DNA of 64,000 nucleotides, taken from the NCBI RefSeq assembly GCF_905163445.1, contig NC_053196.1, positions 15,649,501 through 15,713,500 of the forward strand. The letters are read 5' to 3'. Shown here piece by piece: positions 1-10,375 of this stretch; positions within the stretch are counted from its first letter, which is position 1; each line of letters opens with the position of its first letter. A model generated the notes under the pieces. That model was not told the origin of the DNA and did not search any database. It saw only the letters and a list, made by a program, of their open reading frames with translations. Position numbers and translations under genes: made by a program. Origin of the DNA: Pararge aegeria (taxonomy: Eukaryota; Arthropoda; Insecta; Lepidoptera; Nymphalidae).

Positions 1-184
1 TACTGTGCTTAAGGACCAACCACCAATGTAATTCTGTTTTCTTGGTAAAATTAGTTGAAATATCAAGTTGTTTATATGGAAAACTATTTGAGCTCGGTAG
101 CGAAAAACTAAACATGATTTAGCACAGTGGTGTGCGGTCTTATAAAGGAAAGGTGCCGGGTTCCATCCTTGGCATGGCCAATTT

Positions 185-563
185 TGACGTGACAACGTCT
201 TGTAATTCGATGGAGCCGGCTGCACGCACGAAAAAACATGACGTATGCGTTACCTCGCACTGAGGCGTTCCATTCAAGGCTTGAAGTGCGAGCGAGAGCG
301 CGGAACGAGCGACAAAGAGGCACAGTCGGCCTCCGCGTTCGACATCTGTCTTCCTCCTACTTGAGTGAGCGATGCGTCCGCGTGGACAGCTTCTATTCAA
401 TAATATATTTACATGTTTTCGGCAAGGATGAAGTGCAGTAAAAAGTGAATGTGGTGTCAATTGTTTATAGCAACGATAATATCTATCAAACCAATAAAAT
501 TAAAATTTTCTTTTGAAAAATACAACCATTCCATCAGTATTTTCTTACGACGTTGTCACGTCA
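185..563. mobile_element. TIR element, copy 1 (non-autonomous DNA transposon-like)
   Basis: A 379-bp element bounded by perfect inverted ends: TGACGTGACAACGTC at 185 and its reverse complement ending at 563. Its centre (about 240-400) is much richer in G and C than the flanks. A second copy with the same ends lies at 42057-42439. No transposase is present and I could not define a target-site duplication, so the superfamily is unknown. Both copies keep an ATG-started frame of 67 or 68 codons (here 238-441). Confidence 0.75.
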
Positions 564-796
564 ACATTTTTTTTTCAATAAATTACTTATATTTGAAAAA
601 TAAGACATCAGAAGTCACCTTATTTTAATGGTAAAGCGAGCCAGAAAAAAATTTGCATTGAGTTCTGTGGGCGCTAACTAAATGGTCCATCATACTTAAT
701 TACTAAATACTGAAAAAATATTAGTATTCAGTTATGGAGTCCATGGAGTTTTATATTTCTAATAAGCCACTATAATGTACTATTATTAATGAAGTA

Positions 797-1065
797 TAGG
801 AGTGCAACTTCACATGGTATGATGCAGTCTAAGATGGTAGCGGGTTAACCTGTTAGGGATTATGGTAGTCACACCCCTAATAGGTTGCTACGCGACATCG
901 CACCGATACACTATATTGGTAAACGGCACGTCTTTGTTGGTAGGGGGGTAACTAGCCACGGCCAAACCAGAGAAAATTTCTATATTTCCAAATTGCCCCT
1001 GCCGGAAATCAGACCCGGGACCTCCTACTTAAATGCACAGCGCTCACCGCTGTGCCAGGTCGTCA
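797..1065 (-). repeat. SINE-C copy
   Basis: tRNA-related SINE read on the minus strand, with its promoter-like end on the right near 1010-1065 and a weak B-box-like match around 1007-1020. The left part holds GATGCAGTCTAAGATGGTAG and CGACATCGCACCG, which recur at 2021-2304, 8329-8420, 38041-38560 and 59288-59408. Confidence 0.7.
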
Positions 1066-1144
1066 AAACGTAGCATAAATAACGTGTATGCTAAACGTAT
1101 TGTGCGAGTGAATTAGATGTCAACCACATAAAGATGTCGCTCCG

Positions 1145-1226
1145 CACCACGACAAAGGCCGTCGTGGTGACGTACGTGGGTACGACAAAAGTAAAATTTG
1201 CGTGTAGTCAACACGCAAATTTTACT
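1145..1226. repeat. Two adjacent short palindromes
   Basis: CACCACGAC (1145-1153) pairs with GTCGTGGTG (1161-1169). AGTAAAATTTGCGTGT (1190-1205) pairs perfectly with 1211-1226 across a 5-nt loop. No function assigned. Confidence 0.8.
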
Positions 1227-1699
1227 CCACCATAATATAATCGTCCTATAATATATTCTACGTCGCAAAATGTCAAGCATTAAATTGTAACTTTGAAGGG
1301 ACAGGGCTCGACAAATATTTACTCTATATCTCGTAAATATCACAGCGTTTTGCAAATAAAAAAACAAATAACAAAAAAATATAATCCGAGTTGAATATGA
1401 GAACGGAGTAATAGAAAATGGACAATACCCTCTTTACACGAAACTGAACTCTCTTTATTTGTGGTAAAGTTGAAATTATAATGTTGTATGTAGTCTAATA
1501 TAGTTAAAGGGAAGTGAGTGGTCTGAGGGATGTATTGAATTGAATAAAAGCCTTTTCTTGTCCACCATTATGAATTATTGCGCGTTCTGCAGACCCGCAA
1601 AACTTTGTGAGAGACAAAAGACATTCAACCATTGCAATTAAAATGTGATCTAAAAATAGGTTCTATATTTCATTTACAGGAAAGTGTATATAGAGTTGA

Positions 1700-1925
1700 A
1701 GCGGTGATATCCCAGTGGGAAAGAATTCGCCTTCACTTCGAGGAGCCGAGTTCGAATCCCAGCTCTAACTTTCTAAATATCTGCGTTTTAAAATATCACT
1801 TGCTTCAACGGTAAAGAATGACATCGTGAAGAAATCTGCTTGCCTGAGTGTTCTCCATAACGTTCTCAAAGGTGTGTGGAGTCCGACTACGGCCTTAACC
1901 CCTTCTCATTGTAAGAGGATACCCA
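1700..1925 (+). repeat. SINE-A copy
   Basis: Lepidopteran tRNA-derived SINE. A GCGGTGATA start is followed by the B-box match GAGTTCGAATCCC near 1746, then the body motif TCACTTGCTTCAACGG and CTACGGCCTTAACCCCTTCTC near the 3' end. Diverged, with a small internal deletion. Confidence 0.75.
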
Positions 1926-2020
1926 ATAATAGGTATACATTATATATAGATATACATATAAACCCGGCAATAGGTTGATGAATATATGATGAGAGATATC
2001 TTGGAGATGTCTTGAAGTTA

Positions 2021-2304
2021 GCACTTGACTGCAATCTCATCTGGTAGTAAGAGATGATGCAGTCTAACATGGCAGTAGGCTAATCTGTTAGCGAGTATAG
2101 TCATACCCGTAATCGGTTTCTATGCGACATCGCACCGGAACACTAAATCGCTTACTGGACGTCTTTGTCGGTCGGGTGGAAACTAGCCACTGCCAAAGCC
2201 TCCCACCAAAAATTCAGAAATTATAAATTCCCAATTGCCGGGAGACGAATCCGGACCTCCTGCCTAAAATCACAGCGCTCACCTTTCCGCCGGGGAGGTC
2301 GTCA
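2021..2304 (-). repeat. SINE-C copy
   Basis: Nearly full-length second copy of the family at 797-1065, in the same orientation, including GAAATTATAAATTCCCAA and the terminal GGGGAGGTCGTCA. It directly abuts an RTE remnant on its right. Confidence 0.75.
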
Positions 2305-2466
2305 GAGATCTGTGCCCATTTCCACTTCAGTTTTGTGACTCGCTGAGCTATGTAGATAACTTCTACGGATCTCCTCATTCCTGATTTGATAACGTAGAGA
2401 TACTCCTAACATTGCTCTCTCCACCGCCTGCTGACTCTGAGCCTTCTTATGAGGCCCATAGGAAGT
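2305..2466 (-). pseudogene. RTE-like ORF2 fragment
   Basis: On the minus strand this reads like the late part of an RTE-type non-LTR protein: a stretch such as AVERAMLGVSLRYQIRNEEI, then AQRVTKLKWKWAQ in another frame, so at least one frameshift separates the blocks. This is a short broken remnant with no catalytic domain. The family call rests on the typical lepidopteran RTE C-terminal pattern (MLGVSLRDQIRNEEIRRRT, KLKWQWAGH). Confidence 0.65.
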
Positions 2467-2489
2467 GACTTCTCATTTTCTCTTGCCTT

Positions 2490-2528
2490 CGGAATTTGTA
2501 AATAAGCGTGAACGCGGGCAACAGCTAG
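2490..2528 (+). mobile_element. Helitron 3' terminus fragment
   Basis: ACGCGGGCAACAGCTAG followed by T, the same terminus as the full elements at 37234-37670 and 61719-61999. No matching 5' TC end is recognisable nearby, so this is a truncated copy. Confidence 0.55.
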
Positions 2529-2913
2529 TCTGGCGTAATCCAACGTCGAGATTCTAAATACGTGTGTTCGGGGAACGTCGATAATGCACCCCTATTATCT
2601 TTGCCCGGGATATTAATAAAAGGTACAGTCGCGTGAACGACCCGTTATTGCAATTTGACTTTTGTTCTTTTAACAATAAGGGGCATTTCTGTTGAAAGCT
2701 CGGTTACGAAGGCACTAAATTCTAGGTCACGTATTAGATATAAAATGAGTGTTAGGGTTGCCAGTTACTTTTTTTTATGTTAAAATATTTTTAAAGTATT
2801 TAAATAAGCACATGGCAAGTAGGAAACTAAAAAAAAAAAATAAGATCTAAATCTTGCCTCCCTGCCTCTGAGAGCAAATGAAGTCATCGCTTCTTATTAT
2901 CATAAATTTTTAC

Positions 2914-2933
2914 TTAACCTAACCTAACCTAAC
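2914..2933. repeat. Short (CCTAA)n run
   Basis: About four units of CCTAA, the complement of the insect telomere unit TTAGG. It is too short to be called an interstitial telomere. Confidence 0.6.
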
Positions 2934-3152
2934 ATTTATTGCTACATACCTTTAAGTCATCTAAGCTTTAGAGTAGCGTAGCGGGTGTAAGCCCCATATC
3001 CCTATCTATTATGAGGAATCCTGTGCCCAGAGTTAGGGCACACATGAGAGAACTTATAGACTTCGTATCGCTATGTCAATATAAGCGATGAAATACTTAG
3101 TTACTATGAAAATGTAGTATGTATAAATTTGTTGCGTATATGTGTAATATGT

Positions 3153-3293
3153 AGTGGCGTGCACTTCATTCAAGCACAAAATCACTGCTTACCCCAAAAA
3201 TTTTGTATGTCTCATAAAGGAGAAGAATTTTTCCATTTCATGCCATCTTCCTTCTACATGTATACCCTAGTCAAAAACACTGTGCACGCCACT
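3153..3293. mobile_element. Small TIR element (141 bp)
   Basis: Perfect 12-bp inverted ends AGTGGCGTGCAC (3153-3164) and GTGCACGCCACT (3282-3293). The same end motif appears singly near 9311 and 46190. No coding capacity, family unknown. Confidence 0.55.
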
Positions 3294-3561
3294 GTCTGTA
3301 AGCCTAGTTAAGATATCACACTATTTTCTTTCGACCCGTACCGACTACCTCTAAAGGGCCAAGATAGGGTTTATCACATCCCTAAATAGTGCTACTAAAC
3401 GTACGCACCTGCATGCTACTAAAGTAAATACCGCGGTTAAAACAATACACAACCTACACTTATTGTTATATAAGTGTACTAATTCGCGTAACTTCACTAT
3501 GATATCCCCAGGTACCTAAGATAGCGAAGGTAAGTTTCACTCTCACAGTCGAGACATGTTT

Positions 3562-3735
3562 AGCTATGAAGTTAGAATAATTCATACCAGAGCTTTATTA
3601 TCAAACATATTACATGTTTGATAATAAAGCTCTGGTATGAATTAATATTATAATAGGATTTTTCTATAAGCTTAAGTTTCATATAAACTTTGAACTTATA
3701 CAATGAACTATACCTACATACCGTCAGCCATTCCA
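3562..3735 (+). repeat. Fragment of repeat I carrying a 30-bp palindrome
   Basis: The flanks match the long repeat I seen at 35627-35948 (GAAGTTAGA, ATATTATAATAGGATTTTTC). At 3579-3608 and 3614-3643 two 30-nt arms are perfect reverse complements around a 5-nt loop. The sister copy has one arm and a different spacer, so the second arm looks newly created. Confidence 0.75.
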
Positions 3736-4025
3736 ATATACTTTTCGTTTTGTTATACTTTTCTTTTTGTTCTATGTACTTTTTGTGGTGAGCAATAAAA
3801 GTATATTCATTCATTCATACTTCACACTGTAAATCACTCAAACATTCATCCTACATTGGTAAACTAACATAAGCTTTATTGTAAATGACAACCCTATTTG
3901 AGGGTCCTCAAAAAATAATAAATGGAGGGAACATTTGAAAAATATGCTCCCTAATATTTATTACAGAAGAAATGCTCTTTGTTTAATGTTATGACTATTT
4001 TAAAGCGGCTAGACAATATATACGT

Positions 4026-4340
4026 AATAATATACGAGTATCTCTACGTGCTTAAATCAGAAATGAGGCGAACCGTAGAAGAACTAAAGCAACGCGAAGC
4101 TTTAGTGGCAATATGCGGGGCCCAGAGCTCGGAGAAAGTATGGACGTTAGGGTACCAAGGTGCTGGTAAGCGCAGCGTTGGTCGACCCTCAACGAGGTGG
4201 ACAGACGACATTAAGCGCGACGCTGTTAGCCGCTGGATCCAAGCGGCACCAAACCGTGGAATTTGGAGCTCCCTACAAAAGACTTATGTCCAGTAGTGGA
4301 CGTCTATCGGTTTATATTATGATGATGATGATGATACAAT
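4026..4340 (+). pseudogene. RTE-like ORF2 C-terminus with (GAT)n tail
   Basis: Reads through RSVGRPSTRWTDDIKRDAV, then APNRGIWSSLQKTYVQ and a stop. This is the typical C-terminal pattern of lepidopteran RTE-type non-LTR proteins (SVGRPPTRWTDDI...SLxxAYVQQWT). The first part (SLRA, IRNEANRRRT) lies in another frame, so the copy is frameshifted, internally deleted and strongly 5'-truncated. It ends in GAT repeats near 4320, typical of RTE 3' tails. Confidence 0.75.
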
Positions 4341-4390
4341 ATATGTATATATTTTGAGTAGTAGTAAAGCTTTTGGTAAAGCCATGTACT

Positions 4391-4605
4391 ACCGCCACCA
4401 TGTTTATTTCTGTCGCTAATCAGCATTGGTGCAATGGTTTGTTCCGGTGTGAGGGGCGCCGATGTCGGTGCTATTACGGGCACATGGCGCTTCAGATCTA
4501 CGCCTCAGGGTGATGGCCACAGGACAACACTATGCAGGATGTGTTCCTTTTATGCCCTGCGAAGTGTTGGTGTTTAGGTGATATTTATCCACCTTCCATC
4601 CTTTT
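4391..4605. repeat. Repeat E fragment
   Basis: Contains TTATTTCTGTCGCTAATCAGCATTGG-type sequence (shortened motif: CAGCATTGGTGCAATG), GTGTGAGGGGCGCC and TGTTCCTTTTATGCCCTGCG. Related copies lie at 10376, 15728, 27463, 32150, 33195, 42484, 50155 and 62721. Confidence 0.55.
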
Positions 4606-4699
4606 TACACATATTCTTGGAGGTATTAGAAATAATATAGTATACTTTTCATTGAATAAAAAAAAAAACGTAATATAAAAAAATGTTTGTGAAAAAATC

Positions 4700-4789
4700 G
4701 CGAAATTTCATAGTTGACTATAGGTGTTGACTATGTAGCAGATCGCCGCCTCCCAAAATTACGCGGGCAAAGCCGCAGGGCACATCTAG
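4700..4789 (+). mobile_element. Helitron-like 3' end fragment
   Basis: GACTATGTAGCAGATCGCCG, then AAAGCCGCAGGGCACATCTAG followed by T (key ending CACATCTAG). A sister fragment is at 26600-26680. The 5' end is not found. Confidence 0.45.
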
Positions 4790-5186
4790 TAAGATATAAA
4801 GCTTCTCTATAATAATTTCGTACAGATCAATTAAATTAGAATATCACAAATTAGGAAATCATTAATCATAAAATTTTATTTTTTTATTTTATTAATTCTT
4901 TCTAACATAAAGAAATATTGGATAACGCGAAACAAAGGTCAATTGGTCAGGTCCCGTTGCCGTTGACGTCCTTTTTCTACTTTACCTCTCCAGAATTACT
5001 GGCCGGCAATTCGGACTATACCTGTCTCTGGCTCTGTCCCCGGAGGGGACAAAGCCGGAGGGAATAAAAAGTGCAATCTGTCCCCCTGCTCCTGACGAAG
5101 GGACAGATCAAACTATTTTTTCTGTTTTCTTGAAATTGTAAGAAAAGCATTTTAATGAAACAAATATTTAATCAGGTTAGGTCATA

Positions 5187-5290
5187 AAAATTAAAGCGAT
5201 AAGGCCACCAAATTGTACTCTTGCTCTATGTGTATATCTCTGTAAGTACTTTTTTCTTTTGTATACAATAAATGTGTATTCATTCATTCA
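5187..5290 (+). repeat. Non-LTR 3' tail (AAGGCC tail family)
   Basis: GCGATAAGGCCACCAAATTG followed by a T-rich segment and CAATAAATG with ATTCATTC repeats. Matches the tails at 26812, 38098, 59810 and, reversed, 9748, 15297, 25347, 43800 and 50293. Confidence 0.65.
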
Positions 5291-5825
5291 TATGTAAAAT
5301 AAACTAATACATAATATTAACGGTAGATAACATAAATGTGGAATATAATAATCATTCTTACAGTGTTAGACAATAGTTCTCCCAACGCAATATTTTTACT
5401 AACTTATGTTTAAATTGATGAAGTTAAACTAAAATTGTGTTATCCAAATAGAAAAAAACCAAAACAAATTTTCGTTCAATTCAAAATAAGTGGATGCCAA
5501 ATCCTTAAAAAAATGTACTGAGTAAAAGCATTGATTTTAAAGTGCTTCGTTACGACCCCAACTGGAGTGCTTAGATTATACGGATTTCAACGTTAGCCCA
5601 CTTTATTAACGATTTTGAACAAATGGATTTATATTAAGTAGGGTAAAACATCCAATTATTTGCACGTTAATGGTTGTCACTCTGCAGCCATATTGGTCTG
5701 TCAGGGTTGATCTTGGGTTTGAAATCCGAAATTGTCATGTTTGGATTTTTAGGAAATTGGCGAACCCAATAAGATTTAAGATTTAAGAAAATAAATTGTT
5801 TGTTGTTACTTGTAGTTTTTTCAAA

Positions 5826-6093
5826 AATTCTAAATTCATAATTCATTTATTTCAAGTAGGCCTAATATAAGCACTCTTGAAACGTCAAGTCTGAAGTGAC
5901 TCTACCACCGGTTCGGAAGGCAGATTCTACCGAGAAGAAGCCGGCAAGAAACTCAACAGTGGTTCTCTCTCTTTTCTTTTCTTTTTTTTCTTTTTTGCAT
6001 CAATAATTTACATTTTAACATTCATTTTTCTATCTCGTGCCAGATGAAAGCGGAGCCGGATGCTTGAAAGCAACCTTGTCATTAAAGATTTTA
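5826..6093 (+). repeat. Repeat G (non-LTR-like 3' region)
   Basis: AATTCATTTATTTCAAGTAG, GGCCTAATATAAGCACT and CTACCACCGGTTCGGAAGG, ending GCAACCTTGTCATTAAAG. Other copies are 55828-56090 (same strand) and 20454-20580 (reverse). Confidence 0.7.
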
Positions 6094-6142
6094 AACTAAG
6101 ATTTTCGTGGTTAATTACCATAATACCATACCATACCATTAA

Positions 6143-7107
6143 TACCACGATAATATTTTGAATTTGTCGATATTTCGACCCAGTTGCATGGATCGTGGTC
6201 ACGACGGGACTGCGTAGGCACGAGATGTCAAGTTGGATGTCACGGGCAGAATCTGACAACCCGCTTTCGTGTTCTTTTTGTCGATATTTCACGAACATTT
6301 CGACACACTACACTGACAACGTCACTTTTAAATTGAGAAGCTGTACGATGCTCTCTTGGTTTGCATAATTCTAACACTGGGTTCCACATACTTGCTAATT
6401 TAAAACCGTCCTCACGATTGAAATTTTTGTGCTTCCGAATTTCAATCGCTTTACGAACCAGTCTTGGAATATAATGACGGTCGGTGGAGAGAACTTTAGG
6501 GTCATGTAGCTCTATCCAGTGCTGGGTGCCCCCTTGTAGAATGTGCTCTGCAATCGCTGACTTTTGTGTTTCATTGTCTCTAACCGCTTTTATATGTTCG
6601 GTGACCCGAGTGGCTATGGATCTCTTTGTTTGTCCAATATAAGAGCTTCCACAACTACAGTCGATTTTGTACACACCGGGACACTGGTATGGTAAACGAT
6701 CCTTTGGAGAGCGCATCAAGTAGGAAATCTTTTGTAAGGGTGTGAAGACAGTTTTTATGTCATACCGCTGTTTAAGGAGTCTTCCAATCTTATCTGACAC
6801 TCCCCTTAAAAAAGAGGAAGATAGGCCATTCTCCTTTCAGCCTCCAAAGGGCGCACCTTGCGTTTTTGTTTACCTTCTTTTATTAGTGATTTATGTCCAT
6901 TCCAACGTAGCACCCTACGTACGTGAGCTAGCACACCTTGTAAGTGAAGAGCATCACATAGAGCGTGAGCGCGATTTGTAAGTGTATAGTAGCAACCGAC
7001 GCCAGGTGACGTGGATGGTGGTGTGGTGTTCCGTGCAAATACCGTGCAGTCTGTATTCTGCAGACACACACGGACAGGTATTTGCCGTATCAAATGGTAC
7101 TTTTGGT
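6143..7107 (-). mobile_element. Penelope-like retroelement, 5'-truncated
   Basis: Minus-strand remnant. The 3' non-coding end (6143-6239) has TACCACGATAATATTTTG and TCGATATTTCGACCCAGTTG; an almost identical isolated piece is at 23918-23975. The coding part upstream matches the C-terminal third of Penelope-like proteins. The reverse transcriptase core is absent. Confidence 0.8.
6240..7093 (-). pseudogene. Penelope-like polyprotein C-terminus with GIY-YIG endonuclease
   Basis: The downstream frame (6800 to 6240, 186 codons) holds a GIY-YIG nuclease, the endonuclease that Penelope-like elements use for insertion. Visible are the variant GVY at residues 42-44, YIGQTKR from 54, paired Cys 48/50, EH at 68-69, AEH near 84, and FNREDG near 127. 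The upstream frame (7093 to 6806) gives TNRAHALCD and VLRWNGH, the stretch between reverse transcriptase and nuclease in this family. The two frames are separated at about 6805 by a shift in a T run, and another shift near 7030 breaks the ARYLHGTPHHHPRH stretch. This is a dead copy and not a host gene. The GIY-YIG core itself is intact. Confidence 0.85.
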
Positions 7108-7151
7108 CACGCGGTATACCGCGTAAATAGGTATCAAATGGTACTTTTGGT
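7087..7151. repeat. 21-bp direct repeat flanking a palindrome
   Basis: GTATCAAATGGTACTTTTGG occurs at about 7087 and again at about 7130. Between them ACGCGGTATACCGCGT is a perfect 16-bp palindrome. Confidence 0.8.
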
Positions 7152-7266
7152 GTCGTTTACGTATGAAATGGAAAAGAAATGTCTCTCCTACAAAATACCA
7201 CAAAACCAAGTCTATGTAAAAGAATAGATATTAAATTAAATCTCATTAAGTATTAAATCAAAAGAT

Positions 7267-7545
7267 GCATATTTATTTTTCCATAAAAAAATACAAAACA
7301 TTCTTAGTGTTTCCTTACGGCAACCCTATTGAAGATAAAAATACCGACACGCGCATAGTACCTACGCTTCGCGACGCGTACCTTATAAAGTGACAGGAGT
7401 CACATGCTTTTGATTTTGCAAGTGATGAATTATTTTAGTAAAAACTATTTTTTAGCTTACTCAGAAACTATTAGGTTTTCGGTTTCACATATAAGTCTCA
7501 GAGACAGTACATAATGTACCTCTAAGGCCTGTGAAGTATTATTTC
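7267..7545. repeat. Repeat H, copy 1
   Basis: Interspersed repeat with ACCGACACGCGCATAGTACC, CAGAAACTATTAGGTTTTCG and AGTCTCAGAGACAGTA. Other copies are 33826-34112 (reverse) and 63131-63530. This copy ends 85 bp before channel exon 1. No coding, class unknown. Confidence 0.65.
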
Positions 7546-7630
7546 ATTAAAACGTTTTATAACATGAGCCTGGAACGATAAAATCTTTCCATAATTTAAT
7601 AAGTCTCAATTGTATTAACTTTGTCCTCAG

Positions 7631-7810
7631 AACACCCTGGCGATTTTGGACAAGTTGGACATCGACAGCGAAAAGCCCTCGGAGGAAGAAATCGCAAGGC
7701 TGTTCGGGTATGAAGAGGCGTACCTCAACGGAGAGTTGGGTGCATGGCAGAGGGTCAAACCCAAGGTGTGGGCGTTGTTCGACGAACCATCCAGCTCACC
7801 CACCGCAAAG
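7631..7810 (+). CDS. Shaw: Kv3/Shaw-family K+ channel, T1-to-S1 linker exon
   Basis: A 180-bp internal exon of 60 codons in phase 0 at both ends, starting after ...TGTCCTCAG and ending at AAG before the donor GTTAGA. It encodes the cytoplasmic segment after the T1 tetramerisation domain. Visible are TLAILDKLDIDSEKPSEEEI at residues 2-21, FGYEEAY at 25-31, and WQRVKPKVWALFDEPSSS at 39-56, the block just before S1 in Shaw/Kv3 channels. The protein would be a tetrameric plasma-membrane K+ channel subunit that repolarises excitable cells. The sequence differs enough from my recollection of fly Shaw (acidic linker, GELGAW) that the Shaw paralogue Shawl is at least as likely; I cannot settle which. 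The exon with the T1 core is not in the window. There is no sign of inactivation. Confidence 0.9.
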
Positions 7811-8105
7811 GTTAGAGATGCAGGATTTAATAATTTTTCAGACAGCGACTTGATTATGTACCTGAAGGCTATAATTGCATCGGCAACCGCGTCCATCAGA
7901 CCGGAGCACAGAAATGCTGCTTGGCATTCACAATATCTCTACTACTGGTATCTGTATCGGCTGTGTTATTTTTTTATGTTTTTTATTTCAAAACTCTCTC
8001 ATTTATAAACCGAATTTGAACAATTTTTCATTTTGTTTAGAAGGAATCTGTCTAAAACCGAATAAAGATTTCTTAAATTACAGTAACACAGAGCATTTGC
8101 TAGCG

Positions 8106-8161
8106 AAAAGCACCATTTGGTCATGATGAAGACGTGTTCATCATGACCAAATGGTGCTTTT
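8106..8161. repeat. Perfect 25-bp palindrome, 6-nt loop
   Basis: The arm at 8106-8130 (begins AAAAGCACCATTTGG) is the exact reverse complement of 8137-8161. No related sequence in the window shows the ancestral state. Confidence 0.85.
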
Positions 8162-8328
8162 GGATGGATGGTGACCGGAATTAAGCAATAATAAGTATTG
8201 CACGGGTTGCGATTCGCTTATTGTTTATAGTTGTTAACTAATTTATAGGGAGAACTCCTAAATCCTTGGTTAAGAAAAGGAATTATTTTTAGAAAATAAC
8301 TGGTACTTTACTTGTTATTATATAAAAG

Positions 8329-8420
8329 TCAGAAATTATAAATTCCCAAATTGCCTCTGCCGGAAACTCGGGACCTCCTGCTTAAATTAACAGCGCTCAC
8401 CGTTGCTAGGGAGGTCGTCA
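8329..8420 (-). repeat. SINE-C fragment
   Basis: Only the tRNA-proximal end is present: CAGAAATTATAAATTCCCAA, GGGACCTCCTGCTTAAATT and GGGAGGTCGTCA. Confidence 0.65.
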
Positions 8421-9088
8421 ATTAGATTGAAATTAAAATGTTTGTTCAAAGTATTATTATTCTAACCTTTCCGATTTCGATGGGAATACATTGTTGATGA
8501 ATGAAAACTCTCGAACAAAACATGCCCGCCTGAATATTGGAGGCTCTATGATAACAATACACGCACCCAAAATAAAAACAGCTGTTGGTAAAATAATCTC
8601 CGAAGTTGAATGGAATCAAATCTCAAAACATAATCCCATGGATTTTTGCCGCGCTATGGTACCGCTTCACTGATGCGATTAAATACGCTACGCAATTGTA
8701 GTAAGCTTTGCTTTCTAGTACAGATTGGTGTAATCATCCAAAGTAACATTTCATAGGTTAAGAGAGTGAAATGACAGGACTAAATTTCAGGACGTTGATT
8801 TAAAAACGACGTTAGTTACGCTGTGTACTTGACAGCTCCATGCACTTTTCGATTTCCACTATATTTTTTTGGAATTTTGTTGCTAATAACTTGCTAGCTA
8901 TAGCTATGTAAGCATAACTTTTTTATGAAAAACAAAAAACCTCACGTGAGCACGTCAGAGGTAGATTGGTCATTTATACATGTCGAGAAGATTTTAATTT
9001 ATGAAGTTGTAAACTTTTATCCGGCCAGAAAAATTAACTATATGAAGTACGTCATAGATTTTATAGTTATTTTTAACAGTAATGTATC

Positions 9089-9192
9089 ATGAAAATTAAG
9101 CCTAATTTGCTATATCTGTTTGGTGTGGTGTATAAGGATTGAAGAAATTATAAATTACACCATGCAGATTCTCCTGCTTTTCGCGGAGTGTT
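9089..9192. mobile_element. Foldback element J, internally deleted
   Basis: Starts GAAAATTAAGCCTAATTTGC and ends with the opposite arm, ATTACACCATGCAGATTCTC then TTTTCGCGGAGTG. The centre found in the copies at 14143 and 27653 is missing. Confidence 0.6.
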
Positions 9193-9202
9193 AGTATTAT
9201 AC

Positions 9203-9264
9203 TGCCATAAACCTAACAGATTCGACTTACCACCACCTTAGACTGCATCATCAGTTACCACCAG
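9203..9264 (+). repeat. SINE-C fragment, opposite orientation
   Basis: CACCTTAGACTGCATCATCA is the reverse of the left end of SINE-C, inserted beside the foldback fragment. Confidence 0.5.
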
Positions 9265-9396
9265 GAGAACTTATCATCATCATCATCATATCAACTCGTT
9301 ACCATACACATATAGCCAGTGGCGTGCATAGAGGGTATGCACAGGGTATGCAGATGATATGAAATGAAGAAAATCTCCAGTACCAGTTATAAATAC

Positions 9397-9535
9397 TGAA
9401 CGGTAGGCTTCGGTTTGGTTGACTTCACAGGCCTTTGAGAACATTATGGAGAACTCTCAGGCATGCAGGTTTCCAATCGATGTTTTCCTTCATCGTTTAA
9501 GTAAGTCATATTATAATTACTTAGAACTTATAATG
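9397..9535 (-). repeat. SINE-A fragment
   Basis: Minus-strand body piece with CTTTGAGAACATTATGGAGA and CTCTCAGGCATGCAGG. The tRNA head is missing. A short GAT-repeat tail lies just to the left (near 9275). Confidence 0.6.
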
Positions 9536-9747
9536 GAATAAAAATACAATAACGTTCGCAGCAGTGAAACAGTACCTTAACGTCCATACAAAGTTATTCA
9601 ATCACGAGCGATCTCAGCAAATCCTCAAAGCGTTAAATATTTATATTGGTATCGGTTAACTCCAATAAATCCCGCATACACAATGGCGTACAAATATAAT
9701 TATTAATATTCACACTTGCTGTGATTCGCTGATGCAGACATGTTGAA

Positions 9748-9880
9748 GAGTTAACGATAATAATAAAATTATTTATTACACACCAAACCACATAACATTA
9801 TCAATAAACAACTTATAAACTAAATTATAGGTGTAATAGCGGCCTTATCGCTGATAGTGATCTCTTTCTGGCAACGATTA
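9748..9880 (-). repeat. Non-LTR 3' tail (AAGGCC family)
   Basis: Reverse orientation: ATTTATTACACACCAAACC, AGCGGCCTTATCGCTGA and TCTGGCAACG. Confidence 0.6.
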
Positions 9881-9971
9881 AGTGCACACATACAATAAAC
9901 TTACGTATACTAAAATAATAAATAAATAAATAAAATTAAATACCATAAGATACACACATATTTATATTATA

Positions 9972-10343
9972 CTAGCTGTTGCCCGCGACTTCGTCTGCGT
10001 TTGATTTTGTTTTTTGGATGTGGCATTAAGTTTAGTTGTAGATCTAAAAAAATTAAAGTATCGCTTAGCCTTAAATGTGGGGTTTACTGCTGTCCGCTGA
10101 GGAGTTCTGTCCTCTATCTCCTACCAAAGTGTGGGCAAAATTAAACACATATTATAACCTCTATAGTACAAAAATAATTATTTAAATCGGTTATAATTTG
10201 TCGGAGTTATGGTGTAAAATCGTATCCCCTCTCCCAAAGGAACCCAGCTTAATGTCGAAATGAAAAGTATCCTATATTACTTCTAACACTTCGAAAATTT
10301 GTGTACAAAGTTTCATGAGGACCGGCTAAGTAGTTTTTGCGTA
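9972..10343 (-). mobile_element. Helitron, 5' end lost
   Basis: The minus-strand 3' end CTAG is at 9972-9975 next to A at 9971 (T on the element strand) and runs into TGTTGCCCGCGACTTCGTC. The interior is closely related to 37234-37670. The 5' TC end is replaced after GTTTTTGCGT at about 10343. Non-autonomous, no Rep/Helicase coding. Confidence 0.75.
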
Positions 10344-10375
10344 TTTTACATTACTAGTGACGGATCGAGCAGAGC

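Larger units (their letters stand above)
1..7630 (+). other. Upstream intron (3' part), repeat-filled
   Basis: Sequence ahead of the first recognised channel exon. It ends in a pyrimidine-rich acceptor (TTTGTCCTCAG) at 7630. I find no exon for the channel start or the N-terminal T1 domain here, so that exon is inferred to lie outside the window. Recognised repeats are listed separately. I see nothing identifiable in 1-184, 564-796, 1227-1699, 2529-3152 (AT-rich), 3294-3561, 3736-4025, 4790-5186 (only a small GC-rich inverted repeat at 5030-5056) and 5291-5825. Confidence 0.6.

Noticed and set aside
140..460. Antisense frame of 106 codons in the first TIR element
   Set aside because: It lies in the GC-rich centre of a mobile element and has no domain I recognise. 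Its conservation in the second copy (42072-42368) can follow from element ancestry alone. The sense frame is discussed as a finding, not called as a gene.
2914..2933. Interstitial telomere
   Set aside because: Only about four CCTAA units. Similar short runs occur near 23820 and 61940, so this is background.
7811..8008. Read-through extension of channel exon 1
   Set aside because: The channel homology stops precisely at SSPTAK before GTTAGA, and the next exon starts with S1. The extension has no family similarity.
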